Source of the DNA: an uncultured Eubacteriales bacterium
Lineage (GTDB): Bacteria; Bacillota; Clostridia; Oscillospirales; CAG-272
Direction: 5' to 3'
NCBI GenBank assembly: GCA_934393265.1
Contig: CAKRQL010000005.1
Span: 1 to 64,000 of the forward strand
DNA: 64,000 nucleotides
The position numbers and the translations under genes are program-made. Below, one piece after another: positions 26,696 through 38,585 of the stretch. Below the pieces are notes generated by a model that made no database searches, was not told the origin of the DNA, and saw only the letters and a program-made list of their open reading frames with translations. How positions within the stretch are numbered: position 1 is the stretch's first letter; each line of letters starts with the position of its first letter.

Positions 26696-27661
26696 GTGAT
26701 ACACGCAATAGCCCTCACGGGTCCTACGGCGTCCGGCAAGACGGCGCTCTCGCTCCGGCTCGCATCCCTCTGTGGCTGTGAGATAATCTGCCTCGACTCG
26801 ATGCAGATATATAAGTACATGGACATCGGTACGGCGAAGCCGACAAAGGAGGAGCGCGCCGTGGTGCCGCATCACCTCTTCGGTTTTCTCGACCCGGATG
26901 TCCCCTGCTCTGCCGTCGCGTATAAGGAGGCGGCACTCCGCTGTGCGGAGGAAATCTCCTGCCGAAAAAAAATTCCGCTGTTCGTCGGCGGGACGGGGCT
27001 CTACCTCGACACGCTCATGTACAGCTACTCCGAGCGCGTGCCGGAGAGCCGCACCGGAAAGTGCGCGCTTACAAATGTCGCGGTGTGCGACCCGCAGGCG
27101 ATGTGGGATGAACTCATGAGAGTTGACCCCGTCTCTGCCGCGAAAATACATAAAAACAACGCGCGGAGGGTGCTCCGCGCGCTCGAAATATACCGGGAGA
27201 CCGGAAAGACAAAAAGCGAGTGGGACGCGGAGAACCGCGCGCCCGACCCGCGGATAGATATTGCCGTTCTGACGCTCGATTTCCACAGCCGCGATACGCT
27301 CTATAAAAGAGTTGACGAGCGCGTAGACGAAATGCTCCGCGCGGGGCTCGTCGATGAGGCGAAGTGGCTTCTCGCGCACGGGTATCTTTCGCCGGAGAGC
27401 ACGGCGGCACAGGCGATAGGATATAAAGAGCTGCTGCCCGTTCTTCGCGGCGAGGAGGAGCTGTCCTACGCCGTGGCACTCATAAAGCAGTCAAGCCGCA
27501 GATATGCAAAAAGACAGCTCACCTGGTTTCGCCATGTGGAGCGCGCACACAGAATATATGCCGACCGCGAGGACGGCACACTCCGCGCACCGGATGAGCT
27601 TTTCCGGGATATTGACGCGGCACTCCGCACCGAGGGCTTTTCCCCGGCGGAGAAAATATGA
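26696..27661 (+). CDS. miaA: tRNA dimethylallyltransferase MiaA
   Basis: 321 residues. P-loop GPTASGKT (about 9-16), the DSMQIYKYMDIGTAKP motif (about 35-50) and LFVGGTGLYLDTL (about 96-108) are those of MiaA, which prenylates A37 of tRNAs that read UNN codons. The start is GTG two bases after the hydrolase stop, so the two genes are coupled. Length is standard. Confidence 0.94.
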   Translation: MIHAIALTGPTASGKTALSLRLASLCGCEIICLDSMQIYKYMDIGTAKPTKEERAVVPHHLFGFLDPDVPCSAVAYKEAALRCAEEISCRKKIPLFVGGTGLYLDTLMYSYSERVPESRTGKCALTNVAVCDPQAMWDELMRVDPVSAAKIHKNNARRVLRALEIYRETGKTKSEWDAENRAPDPRIDIAVLTLDFHSRDTLYKRVDERVDEMLRAGLVDEAKWLLAHGYLSPESTAAQAIGYKELLPVLRGEEELSYAVALIKQSSRRYAKRQLTWFRHVERAHRIYADREDGTLRAPDELFRDIDAALRTEGFSPAEKI

Positions 27662-27715
27662 ACCGCGGCACATCGGTGACCGACGGAAATATACAAAACT
27701 TGAAAAGGTGACATA

Positions 27716-28990
27716 ATGAAGACACACGAGATAAAAAAGCTGCTCACGGGCGGGGAGGCAGAGGGTCTCTCCGGGCTTTACGGAGACACAGCCGCGGCGA
27801 TGAAGCGCATACTTTCAGCCGTAGAGGAGTATGAAAAAACATACGGTGCGGGACGGGAGGTCACCGTCATATCCGTCCCGGGGCGGAGCGAGATATGCGG
27901 AAATCACACCGACCACAATCACGGCGAGGTCATCGCCGCGGGGGTCGACCGTGACATAATAGCCGTCGCGGGAATAAGAGACGACGGACTTATAAAGACC
28001 TCCTCACAGGGCTACCGCGAGAGCGTCATAAGGCTCGCCGATATAAAATCCGGCGAAAAGTTCCGCAAATTCACCTCCGACGCACTGATAGCCGGAATGG
28101 TGAACGGCTTTACGCTCCGCGGCTACCCCGTATGCGCGTTTGACGCGGTTATTATTTCGGATGTACCGAAGGGCAGCGGGCTCTCCTCCTCGGCGGCATA
28201 CGAGGTCACTGTCGGCAGTATTCTCTCACACCTTGCCGGGGACGGTAAGATTCCGCGGGAGGAGATAGCGAAGATAGCACAGTATGCCGAGAATGTCTAT
28301 TTCGGAAAGCCCAGCGGACTCATGGACCAGATGGCATGTGCGCTCGGCGGCTTTGTATGGATGGATTTTCGCGACCCGGAGCACCCGGAGGTGGAGCCCA
28401 CCGGCTTTGCCCCCACTGACGACGGGCTGACGCTCTGCATAGTGAACACCGGCGGCTCACACGCCGACCTTAACGACGACTACGCCGCCGTGCCCGCGGA
28501 AATGAAGCGGGTGGCGCAAGACCTCGGCGCCGTGGTGCTGCGCGGAATTGACGAGAAAACGGTGACAGCCCACCTCCCCGCCCTGCGGAGCGGTATGGGC
28601 GGCGACCGCGCGGTGCTCCGTGCCCTGCATTTCATTCACGAGAACGAGCGGGTGGAGCGTATGCGTGCCTGCCTGAAGGCTCATGACACCGACGGATTTC
28701 TCACAGTGGTTACGGAGTCCGGCAATTCGTCCTTCAAGTATCTTCAGAACCTCTATTCACCGAAAAATCCCGACGAGCAGGGGCTCCCCCTCGCTCTCGC
28801 GCTGACCGAGAGCTTCCTCTCCGGGCGGCGCGGTGCCTGCCGCGTCCACGGCGGGGGCTTTGCCGGGACGATACAGGCATATATACCCGACGAGGACGCT
28901 ACGGAGTACGCGCGCCTTATGGACGCGGTGTTCGGCGAGGAGGCTACGCTCCGCCTGCGCGTTCGCGACGGGGCAAGGCGGCTGTTCTGA
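27716..28990 (+). CDS. galK: Galactokinase
   Basis: 424 residues of the GHMP kinase family. Galactokinase signature PGRSEICGNHTDHNHG (near 54-69), ATP loop KGSGLSSSAAYEV (near 150-162) and motif III GGGFAGTIQAY (near 379) are present. It makes galactose 1-phosphate from galactose and ATP (Leloir pathway). galT and galE are not in the window. The N-terminus is extended by about 40 residues compared with E. coli GalK, as in several Clostridia. AAAGGTG precedes the ATG. Confidence 0.92.
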   Translation: MKTHEIKKLLTGGEAEGLSGLYGDTAAAMKRILSAVEEYEKTYGAGREVTVISVPGRSEICGNHTDHNHGEVIAAGVDRDIIAVAGIRDDGLIKTSSQGYRESVIRLADIKSGEKFRKFTSDALIAGMVNGFTLRGYPVCAFDAVIISDVPKGSGLSSSAAYEVTVGSILSHLAGDGKIPREEIAKIAQYAENVYFGKPSGLMDQMACALGGFVWMDFRDPEHPEVEPTGFAPTDDGLTLCIVNTGGSHADLNDDYAAVPAEMKRVAQDLGAVVLRGIDEKTVTAHLPALRSGMGGDRAVLRALHFIHENERVERMRACLKAHDTDGFLTVVTESGNSSFKYLQNLYSPKNPDEQGLPLALALTESFLSGRRGACRVHGGGFAGTIQAYIPDEDATEYARLMDAVFGEEATLRLRVRDGARRLF

Positions 28991-29147
28991 TTATGAGCAT
29001 GGCGGCTCTCTGACGTAAGGCAAGTCTGACGAACCGATACGAAAAGACAAATAAAAAACGCGCCGGGGTGAGCCCGCGGGCAAAGCGACAAAGCGAAAGA
29101 CCACGACGGCACAAAACAAGGTAATAAAAATTTCGGAGGATATATAA

Positions 29148-30242
29148 ATGGCAACAAAGAAAGCGGCACAGGCGGCGGAGAAGGCACCGGTCGCAGACAA
29201 GAAGGCTGCCCTGCAGTCTGTAATATCCCGCATAGAGCGCGAATGCGGCAAGGGCTCTATCATGCGGCTCGGAGAAAACGCGGACATGAATGTCTCTGCG
29301 GTCTCCACCGGCTCTCTGACACTCGACATGGCGCTCGGCATAGGAGGCATACCGAGAGGAAGAATAACCGAAATATACGGTCCGGAGTCCTCAGGTAAGA
29401 CCACGATAGCCCTGTCTGTCATCGCGGAGGTGCAAAGACAGGGGGGCGAGGCAGCGTTTATCGACGCGGAGCACGCGCTCGACCCGGTTTACGCAAAGAA
29501 AATAGGCGTTGATATAAACGAGCTCCTCGTATCGCAGCCCGACTGCGGCGAGCAGGCACTCGAAATCGCGGAGACGCTCGTCAATTCCGGGGCTATCGAT
29601 ATAGTTGTCATTGACTCGGTCGCCGCGCTCGTACCGAGACAGGAGATAGAGGGCGACATGGGCTCCTCTCACGTCGGGGCACAGGCACGCCTCATGTCAC
29701 AGGCGATGAGAAAGCTCTCCGGAGCCATCGCAAAGTCCAACGCGATAGTTATATTCACAAACCAGCTGCGCGAGAAGGTCGGCGTCATGTACGGTAACCC
29801 GGAGGTCACAACCGGAGGACGCGCGCTGAAATTCTACGCATCCGTAAGAATTGACGTGCGCAGGGTCGAGACGCTGAAAAACGGCGACGAGGTCTACGGC
29901 TCACGCACGAAGTGCAAGGTAGTGAAGAACAAGGTTGCCCCTCCTTTTAAGGTTGCGGAGTTTGACATACTCTATGGCTCCGGAATATCGAAGTCAACCG
30001 AGATAATCGACCTCGGAATACAGCTCGGCGTCCTCGAAAAGAGCGGCGCGTGGTTCTCCTTTGACGGTCAGCGTCTCGGTCAGGGCAAGGACAACGTAAG
30101 AAAGTTCGTCGAGTCCGACAAGGAGCTGATGGCGAAAATCGAAGGGCTCGTCCGCGAGAAAATGGCAAACCGCGACCCGGACGACGAGGATATGTTCGAC
30201 GACGAATTTGATATAAAGGATTTTGACGACGAGGAGACCTGA
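29148..30242 (+). CDS. recA: Recombinase RecA
   Basis: 364 residues, the normal length. Walker A GPESSGKTT is near residue 81, Walker B VVIDSVAALVP near 155, the MAW motif and the NQLREKVGVMYGNPEVTTGG loop near 204-223, and an acidic C-terminal tail (DPDDEDMFDDEFD). It drives homologous strand exchange and induces the SOS response. CGGAGG precedes the ATG. recX follows after a terminator. I could not see a clear LexA box in the 157-base upstream gap. Confidence 0.98.
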   Translation: MATKKAAQAAEKAPVADKKAALQSVISRIERECGKGSIMRLGENADMNVSAVSTGSLTLDMALGIGGIPRGRITEIYGPESSGKTTIALSVIAEVQRQGGEAAFIDAEHALDPVYAKKIGVDINELLVSQPDCGEQALEIAETLVNSGAIDIVVIDSVAALVPRQEIEGDMGSSHVGAQARLMSQAMRKLSGAIAKSNAIVIFTNQLREKVGVMYGNPEVTTGGRALKFYASVRIDVRRVETLKNGDEVYGSRTKCKVVKNKVAPPFKVAEFDILYGSGISKSTEIIDLGIQLGVLEKSGAWFSFDGQRLGQGKDNVRKFVESDKELMAKIEGLVREKMANRDPDDEDMFDDEFDIKDFDDEET

Positions 30243-30253
30243 TCTCCATGACA

Positions 30254-30294
30254 CGGGACTGCCGGAGTAAAAGCAGCGGCAGTCCCGGCTTTTT
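30254..30294 (+). terminator. Terminator between recA and recX
   Basis: CGGGACTGCC pairs with GGCAGTCCCG and is followed by GCTTTTT. Partial readthrough would supply recX. Confidence 0.92.
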
Positions 30295-30317
30295 GATTTT
30301 TCGTGTAACAGGTGAAT

Positions 30318-30915
30318 ATGTCAACAATAGTTAGCATTAAGAAAGAAAACGGCGGTATGCTCGTAATAACGACGCGCGACGGGGACGGAAAAAGAGAACG
30401 CTACCGGATAAGCGAGCGGGCGTATCGCGAGGGGTGTGACCTCCCGGCCGGGGCGGAGGCGGACGACGATGTCATATCGCTCCTCTCCCGGGAGAACGGT
30501 CACTGTGAGGCACTGCGCGCGGCACTCCGCATAATCGGCTACTCCGACAACAGCGAGAGCCGGCTATGCACAAAGCTCATATCAAAGGGCTACAGCCGCG
30601 AGGCTGTCGCCTACGCCGTGCGCGAGGTTGTCGGGCGCGGGTACCTTGACGAGGGGCGGCAGATAGAAATCGCCGTACTCAACCTCGCGAACCGAAAGCT
30701 CCTCGGGAAATATAAAATAATACCGCGCCTCGCGGCGAAGGGTTACCGCGCGGCGGATGTCTCGCGTGTTTACTCTGCCCTTGTGAACAAAGGGGAGATA
30801 GACGAGCGGGGGAATGCCCGCGAGCTCATCTCGCGGCATCTGCCGGACGGGGGCGGGCGTGACGAGGTCTGTGCCCTGCTCCGCAAATACGGCTACAGGG
30901 AGAATTATTCCGACT

Positions 30916-30923
<8 letters not shown>
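30318..30923 (+). CDS. recX: Regulatory protein RecX
   Basis: About 201 residues of helical repeats typical of RecX: SRLCTKLISKGYSREAVAYAV and RGYLDEGRQIEIAVLNLANR in the middle, and a third repeat near the C-terminus. RecX binds and limits RecA filaments. It follows recA by about 75 bases, past a terminator. The ATG at 30318 is close to AGGTG; an in-frame GTG at 30312 is an alternative. Its stop overlaps the next start. Confidence 0.88.
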
Positions 30924-32646
<1,723 letters not shown>

Positions 32647-32664
32647 AACGGAAGGGGGGCGTGT

Positions 32665-35600
32665 ATGAAAAAACAGCTTACGGACAGGACAGCCTCCTGT
32701 ATCGTCATTGCGGCATTTCTGATTCTTTCGGTCCTGTCGTTCTTTCTTATGCGCGGAGTCGGGATAAACTACGATAACGCCGACTACCTCGACCGGAAGA
32801 GTGAGACGCGCATAGCAATAGACAAAATCGAAGAGGAGTTCGGAATGAGCGGAAGCCTCTCGATAATGATAGAGGACATAAGCGCGGAGGAGGCAAAGGC
32901 TGTAAAGGGGGAGATAATGGGCATCCCCGGCGTCCTCAACGTCTCCTTTGACAAGGACAGCGAGCGTTATTATAAAAACGGTGACGCACTTCTCGTAATA
33001 ATGACAGACGGCGACGACTACTCTGACACGGCGCGCGCCGTGATGGACAGGACGCGCGGGCTCCTCTCGGAGCGGTATGCCGGGCGGATATACTTCGGCG
33101 GTACGGCAAATGAAAAGCGCGACATGCAGGAGTCGATAACCCGGGAGATGGCACTCATACTCGCAATATCTCTCTCACTCGTCGTCGTGATACTCCTCAT
33201 CACCTCGCGCTCATGGCTCGAGCCGCTTATACTCCTCGCCGCCTCCGGCGTCGCGGTGCTGATAAACCGGGGAACGAATATAATCTTCGGCGAAATCTCC
33301 TATATCACAAATTCGATAGCGGCTATCCTGCAGCTCGCGCTGTCGATAGATTACAGCATAATTCTCCTCCACACCTTCAGAAAAAAGCGTGAGGACGGGT
33401 GCGGGCGACCGATGGCGTCGGCTATCCTCGAGTGTATAAAGCCGGTGTCGGCGAGCGGGCTCACCACCATTGCGGGGCTCGCGGCTCTGCTGTTCATGAG
33501 CTTCAGAATAGGCTTTGACATCGGCGTCGTGCTTATCAAGGGAATTGTCATATCGGCTGTCTGCTCGATGACCCTGTTTCCTGCTCTTATACTGCTCCTC
33601 GAGCGGGCGCTTGAAAAGACGAAAAAGCACGAGTTTGTACCGAGGGGCGCGGCGTTTGTCAGAATAGCGACAAGGGCGGGGCGGATAATCGTCCCGGTGA
33701 TGCTTATAGTCATTATCGCCGCGGGGTGTCTGCAGCCGCTGATAAGTTACAGCTTCACAGACAACAAGGGCTCCGGCACCGTTATCCGCAAGACCTTCGG
33801 CGAGACGAACCCGGTAATAATCCTCTACCCGACGCGGGACGGGAACACGGAGCGCGAGCGCAGGCTCACGGCGATTGCCTCGGCTCTCGTAAGGTCAGAC
33901 GGCTCCCCCGCCCTCGCCGACTCGACCTCCTATGCCGGAACGGTGCTCGAGGAATACGACACCGAAACGGCGGTACGAAAGCTCGGCATATCGGAGAGCG
34001 AGGCAGACCTCCTCTATGCGATGTATCACCTCTACGAAAACCCGGATTTTCTTAAAATGACGCACTCCGACTTCATAAATTCCGCCTGCTACCTCGTGAC
34101 GGAGGACGAGGACGGCAAAAAGATTGCCGACGCGGAGACCGTGCGGACGCTCTCTCTCCTCCTCTCGGTCGCAAGCCTTATGGCGCGGGAGAACACAGCG
34201 GAGGAATTTTACAATGCCGTGTCGGAGATAACCGACGGGGAGGGCGGAATATCTCTTTTCTCCGTACAGCAGATGTACGGCTATCTCCTCTACTATACGC
34301 TGGGTGACGATAAAATCCCGGCGCGCACGGCACTCAACCTCATGCTCTCGCTCGGCGGGACGGATGGCGAGGGGCTCATAAGCGCGGAAAACCTCGCCGC
34401 GCTCCGGAAAATAAAGGCGGCGACAGACGCCTTTGACAGTGGGACGGCGGGCACAGTTCTCACGGAAGAGGAGCGGACGGCACTTACCGCCGCGCTCGAC
34501 GGCTCGTATGCCTACGGCAGGGTAATGACGGCACTCACAGCTGCCGCAGAGAAAATAAGCGGCGAGGCTGTCACAGCCGACATATCCTCCGAGACGGTCC
34601 AACAGGTATACATCATGTATTTCAGGGGACAGGGCGAGCTCAAGGGAAGGCTCACCGGTCGCGCCTTTGTGGGCAGCCTCCTGCTCCTCTCCAAGGTGAG
34701 CGACACAATCGCCTCGCAGCTGACGGAGGCAACGAAAGCAAGGCTCCGTGACATGAAGTCGGTCGACGGCTTTATGACCGACGACGCGGAGCGCACGTAT
34801 AAGGAGACCGCGGAGGACATCGCGGCACTCACCTCGTCTCTCGTAACTTTCAGCCGCGGCACGGCGACCGACGCCGACACGGTGTCCGGAGTTTATATAA
34901 AATCCATGGTAGGCGCCGACTGCTACTCCCCCGCCCCGATAACGGCGGAGGACCTGCTGAATTTCATGCTCGGCAACATGGACGAGAACTCACTTCTCAA
35001 AAAGCGCATGACCGACGAGCGGCGGGAGAAGGTGCGCGACGGGCAGGAGGACGTCGAGCGTGCAAAGAGGCTCCTTATCGGCGATAAGTACTCCCGTATG
35101 CTCCTAACCGTCGACCTCCCGGCTGACGGCGACGACACGGAAAAATTCCTGACCGAGCTGAAAGCCGCCGTCCGTGAGATATTTGGCGACGACGCCTGCA
35201 CTGCCGGGGAAATCTGCACGGTCTCCGACATGCGCTCATCCTTCGGTCATGACCTGCGGCTCATTAACGTCTTTACGATAATCTCGGTATTCCTCATTGT
35301 TGCGCTGGTATTCCGCTCGCTCTCCCTGCCCCTCGTCCTTGTCGCGATGATACAGGGGGCTATCTGGGTATCGGTGGCAAGCGGGCTTTTCACCGGGTCG
35401 CCGATATTCTTCATGAGCTACATTGTCGCGACCTGCATACTGATGGGCGCGACGATAGACTACGGTATTCTGATGTCGTCAAGCTATGTTGCAAATCGAC
35501 AGAGCATGGGACGGAGCGAGGCACTCACCTGCTCGCTCGCCGCGGCCATGCCGACGGTGTTCTCATCAGGTCTTATACTCACCGTCTGCGGCTTTGTAAT

Positions 35601-35808
35601 AGCCGCCATATCCTCACAGGGCTCTATCTCCACCGTCGGGCTCCTTATCGGCAAGGGGGCGCTCGTCTCGGTGCTTATGATAACCCTCGTTCTGCCCTCG
35701 GTGCTCTTTGTGCTCGACAAATTCATTCTCGCCCTCTCGCTCGGAAAATCCGGCAAGGGCGGGGACGGTACGGAGAAAAAGGAAGAGCCGAAAGAGGCGG
35801 AAAGCTGA
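32665..35808 (+). CDS. MMPL/RND-superfamily membrane transporter
   Basis: 1047 residues. One N-terminal transmembrane helix (about 13-31), a large outside loop, helices 2-6 (about 165-360), a second large outside domain (about 370-800) that is helical and rich in Thr/Asp, and helices 7-12 (about 855-1025). The SIDYSIILLHTF (near 228) and GATIDYGILMSSSYVANRQS (near 928) segments are MMPL/SSD-like, with the proton-relay Asp-Tyr pair. Likely exports lipids or hydrophobic compounds. It follows the ABC exporter and ends before a terminator. Confidence 0.9.
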   Translation: MKKQLTDRTASCIVIAAFLILSVLSFFLMRGVGINYDNADYLDRKSETRIAIDKIEEEFGMSGSLSIMIEDISAEEAKAVKGEIMGIPGVLNVSFDKDSERYYKNGDALLVIMTDGDDYSDTARAVMDRTRGLLSERYAGRIYFGGTANEKRDMQESITREMALILAISLSLVVVILLITSRSWLEPLILLAASGVAVLINRGTNIIFGEISYITNSIAAILQLALSIDYSIILLHTFRKKREDGCGRPMASAILECIKPVSASGLTTIAGLAALLFMSFRIGFDIGVVLIKGIVISAVCSMTLFPALILLLERALEKTKKHEFVPRGAAFVRIATRAGRIIVPVMLIVIIAAGCLQPLISYSFTDNKGSGTVIRKTFGETNPVIILYPTRDGNTERERRLTAIASALVRSDGSPALADSTSYAGTVLEEYDTETAVRKLGISESEADLLYAMYHLYENPDFLKMTHSDFINSACYLVTEDEDGKKIADAETVRTLSLLLSVASLMARENTAEEFYNAVSEITDGEGGISLFSVQQMYGYLLYYTLGDDKIPARTALNLMLSLGGTDGEGLISAENLAALRKIKAATDAFDSGTAGTVLTEEERTALTAALDGSYAYGRVMTALTAAAEKISGEAVTADISSETVQQVYIMYFRGQGELKGRLTGRAFVGSLLLLSKVSDTIASQLTEATKARLRDMKSVDGFMTDDAERTYKETAEDIAALTSSLVTFSRGTATDADTVSGVYIKSMVGADCYSPAPITAEDLLNFMLGNMDENSLLKKRMTDERREKVRDGQEDVERAKRLLIGDKYSRMLLTVDLPADGDDTEKFLTELKAAVREIFGDDACTAGEICTVSDMRSSFGHDLRLINVFTIISVFLIVALVFRSLSLPLVLVAMIQGAIWVSVASGLFTGSPIFFMSYIVATCILMGATIDYGILMSSSYVANRQSMGRSEALTCSLAAAMPTVFSSGLILTVCGFVIAAISSQGSISTVGLLIGKGALVSVLMITLVLPSVLFVLDKFILALSLGKSGKGGDGTEKKEEPKEAES

Positions 35809-35818
35809 ACACGGGTAT
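35809..35818 (+). repeat. Recurrent intergenic motif, copy 3 (ACACGGGTAT)
   Basis: Begins at the base after the MMPL stop codon and reads on as ACACGGGTATAC. Confidence 0.6.
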
Positions 35819-35836
35819 ACGGTAAATAAGCTTAAA

Positions 35837-35876
35837 GCCCCGCCGCGGATATTTCACCGCGGCGGGGCACCTCTTT
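35837..35876. terminator. Bidirectional terminator between convergent MMPL and P-type ATPase genes
   Basis: A 12-base stem (GCCCCGCCGCGG / CCGCGGCGGGGC) with an 8-base loop ATATTTCA. Short T-rich runs follow on both strands. Confidence 0.85.
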
Positions 35877-35888
35877 ACTTTTTGAGTA

Positions 35889-38306
35889 TTATTTTGCCGT
35901 CTTTTTTGCCTTTCTCTTATTTCCGAGCTCCGTGAGCCATGAGAAGAAACGGTCTATCACATGCTCTAGCGGTCGGCGGAAGAACTGAATGAAAAGACAC
36001 ACGGCAGAGCCGGCAAGGAGCGTCACGGTGAGTATCAGCGGACGCTCAAACGCCGCTGTGAGCTCAAGACCGATGGCGTTCCAGCAGCAGAAGAGGAAGC
36101 AGGAGACGCCGACCACCATAAGTGCGGTGAGCCCCACTACCGCGGCGCGCCACCTTGTATACGGGCGGCAGAGGAAGGTGAGATTTATAAATCCTGTGAG
36201 CGTTATGGATATTGTCGCGACGGCAGAGCACTCCGTAGCGGATATTACCCCGAGCTTTGCAAGTATCAGAAGAACAAGCACCGGGACAAACAGCGCAATC
36301 GCATTAGGAATAGCCTTACACATGACGCTCGAGAGGAACGACCCCTCGATACGCTTGTTATTCGGCTCGAGGGCGAGGAGAAACGCGGCTATGCCTATTA
36401 TAAAGGTTTCAAGCAGGAACAGACTCTTTGGCTGGAGAGGATAAAGCGAGAGGGTCGCCGCCGTGAAGAGCGAGAGGAATATTGTGAAGAACGTTTTCAT
36501 AAGGAACAGCGACGCCGACTGTCGCACGTTGTTTATGCACCTGCGCCCCTCGTTCACTATATCCGGCAGGGTTGAGAAGTCGGAGTTCTGGAGGACTATC
36601 TGCGATATTTTTCTCGCGACGTCCGAGCCGTCCGCCATCGCTATCGAGCAGTTGCTCTCTTTAAGGGCGAGGGTGTCGTTTACTCCGTCTCCCGTCATGG
36701 CGACGGTATGTCCCCGCTCCTTTAAGGTCTTTACAAGGAGCACCTTCTGCTCCGGGGTGACGCGCCCGAATACGGTATACTCCTCCGCCATTCCCGCAAG
36801 GGTCCCGTCGTCGACACCGTCACAGGAGACATATTTTTCATATCCTATAACGCCGACGCGCCCGGCAATGGTCGAGACGGTCTCGGCATTATCTCCGGAG
36901 ATTATCTTTATGCGCACATCCTGCGACTGGAACGCGGCTATCGTATCGGCGGCATTAGGTCTTATCCTGTCGCTTATCGCTATGAGCCCGACGGAGGTGC
37001 CCTCCGTATCAAGGGTGTCATGCCTTGCGAGGACGAGGACGCGCTTTCCGTCCCTTGCGAGGGCGGAGATCTCCGCCTCCTGCTCCTCCGTAAGGGTGCA
37101 GGGCACGAAGTGCGGCGCGCCGACGGTAAATGAGCCGAGCCCCTCTATCTCTGCGGCGGAGTATTTTCTTTCGGAGGAGAACGGGATGCGGGAGAGGATA
37201 TTACAGCTCCTGTCCGCGCCGAATTTTTCTATCAGGGCGCGGGACGTATTATTGAGGCTCTCCTCCGCGCCCTCGAGAGCCGCCATAACGGTAGCTATAT
37301 ATTCTTCGTCAAAGCCCTCTGCCGGTATCACACCGTCAACGCACATTGTGCCGTCGGTTATCGTTCCGGTCTTATCAAGGCAGAGCACGTCCGCGCGGGC
37401 GAGCATTTCTATCGAATACATGTCCTGCACAAGCGTTCTCTTCCTCGCGAGCTTCAGCACGCTCAGCGTCAGGGTCAGGGTGACGAGGAGATATATACCT
37501 GCGGGGATCATGCCGATTACCGAGCCGCTGGTGTTTTCAACGGTGTTTTTAAGAATATCCCCGGCGGGGACGCCCGCCCGTATCAGTGCCTGCCGGTTAC
37601 AGAAGAAGAGGAGCACCGTCATCGGCACCATGAATATTCCTATATATTTGAGGAGGCTCCCGAGATCACGGAAAAGGTCTGACTGCGGCTTTTTGAAATT
37701 CTTCGCCGCATGCTCGAGCTTATGTATATAGTTATCGTTTCCGACGGCGAGAACGCGGACGAATACCGCGCCGCTCACAATAAAGCTCCCGGCGAGGACG
37801 CGCGCGCCCTCTCCTTTCTTCACGGCGTCCGACTCTCCTGTCAGCATACTCTCGTTTGCCTCCGCGTATCCGGAGATAACCACCGCGTCTGCGAGCACCT
37901 GATTCCCGGTCTCGAGCCGCATGACGTCGCCGAGGACGACATCGGAGGACGGGATTGTCACAAGGGCACCGTCGCGCACGACCCTCGCATGCGGGTCGGT
38001 CGTCATCGAGAGCTTCCCCACCGTATATTTTGCCCGCATCTCAAGAAAGGTAGAGATAAGGACATTCGGAATTATTATGAAAAGAAAGGTCAGGTTTCCG
38101 AAGCTCTTGAATATGACGAGGAGCACCGCCACAATAGCCCAGACCATATTGAAAAATGTAAACAGATTATCGGTTATGATGCGAAGATAGCTCTTCCCGT
38201 TTCTGTCCTTGGATATATTTCGCTTTCCCTCTGCGGCGAGGCGCACCGCCTCATCTGTCGTCAGACCCCCGGGCAGCGCGGTATTTACGGTTTCTTCTGT
38301 TGTCAC
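35889..38306 (-). CDS. P-type cation ATPase, HAD-IC type (CtpE-like)
   Basis: 805 residues with a GTG start at 38306 preceded by GGAGAG; the longer frame to 38387 has no ribosome binding site. Visible marks: TGES (156-159), the membrane site GMIPAGIYLL (265-274), phosphorylation site DKTGT (Asp311), KGxxE-poor nucleotide domain, and hinge MTGDGVNDTLALK (near 580). Helix 4 has IPAG, where Ca pumps have PEGL and heavy-metal pumps have CPC, so the nearest known class is the CtpE-like Ca or unknown-cation group. No N-terminal metal-binding domain. Convergent with the MMPL gene. Confidence 0.85.
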   Translation of the reverse strand: MTTEETVNTALPGGLTTDEAVRLAAEGKRNISKDRNGKSYLRIITDNLFTFFNMVWAIVAVLLVIFKSFGNLTFLFIIIPNVLISTFLEMRAKYTVGKLSMTTDPHARVVRDGALVTIPSSDVVLGDVMRLETGNQVLADAVVISGYAEANESMLTGESDAVKKGEGARVLAGSFIVSGAVFVRVLAVGNDNYIHKLEHAAKNFKKPQSDLFRDLGSLLKYIGIFMVPMTVLLFFCNRQALIRAGVPAGDILKNTVENTSGSVIGMIPAGIYLLVTLTLTLSVLKLARKRTLVQDMYSIEMLARADVLCLDKTGTITDGTMCVDGVIPAEGFDEEYIATVMAALEGAEESLNNTSRALIEKFGADRSCNILSRIPFSSERKYSAAEIEGLGSFTVGAPHFVPCTLTEEQEAEISALARDGKRVLVLARHDTLDTEGTSVGLIAISDRIRPNAADTIAAFQSQDVRIKIISGDNAETVSTIAGRVGVIGYEKYVSCDGVDDGTLAGMAEEYTVFGRVTPEQKVLLVKTLKERGHTVAMTGDGVNDTLALKESNCSIAMADGSDVARKISQIVLQNSDFSTLPDIVNEGRRCINNVRQSASLFLMKTFFTIFLSLFTAATLSLYPLQPKSLFLLETFIIGIAAFLLALEPNNKRIEGSFLSSVMCKAIPNAIALFVPVLVLLILAKLGVISATECSAVATISITLTGFINLTFLCRPYTRWRAAVVGLTALMVVGVSCFLFCCWNAIGLELTAAFERPLILTVTLLAGSAVCLFIQFFRRPLEHVIDRFFSWLTELGNKRKAKKTAK

Positions 38307-38377
38307 AAAGCTCTCCCTCTCCCGCGCGGTAGCATGAGTTGCCGTGCAGGTGAAACAATAAAAATAATTCACCCAAT

Positions 38378-38406
38378 ATAATAGCATATATTTTCTCTTT
38401 TTGCAA
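38378..38406 (-). promoter_or_regulatory. Promoter for the P-type ATPase gene
   Basis: On the minus strand TTGCAA, 17 bases, TATTAT, with TGC directly before the -10. It is 72 bases upstream of the GTG start. Confidence 0.75.
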
Positions 38407-38492
38407 GCCCCGGAATGGATAAGCTACGGCTTTTTTCGCGCCTGTTATTTTACATTATTCTCCATATTCCGAGCCGCCGGACGGGTGAAAGG

Positions 38493-38521
38493 TTGACAAA
38501 AGGGAGCATTTGTGCTATAAT
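38493..38521 (+). promoter_or_regulatory. Consensus promoter for the acyltransferase/glycosyltransferase cluster
   Basis: TTGACA, 17 bases, TATAAT with TGTGC before it: a full-consensus sigma-A promoter with an extended -10, 65 bases upstream of the ATG at 38586. Confidence 0.9.
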
Positions 38522-38585
38522 TTTTGGATGTTGCCGCACCTGCGGCAGCAAATTCTGCGGCGGATGCCGGGAGGAGAGGCGGAAA

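Noticed and set aside
28991..29147. LexA (SOS) box upstream of recA
   Set aside because: CGAACCGATACGAA near 29028 looks partly like a Gram-positive SOS box, but the right half does not match the palindrome, so I do not call it.
36463..37731. Plus-strand open frame of 422 codons
   Set aside because: Shadow of the P-type ATPase gene; high GC makes long antisense frames common in this window.
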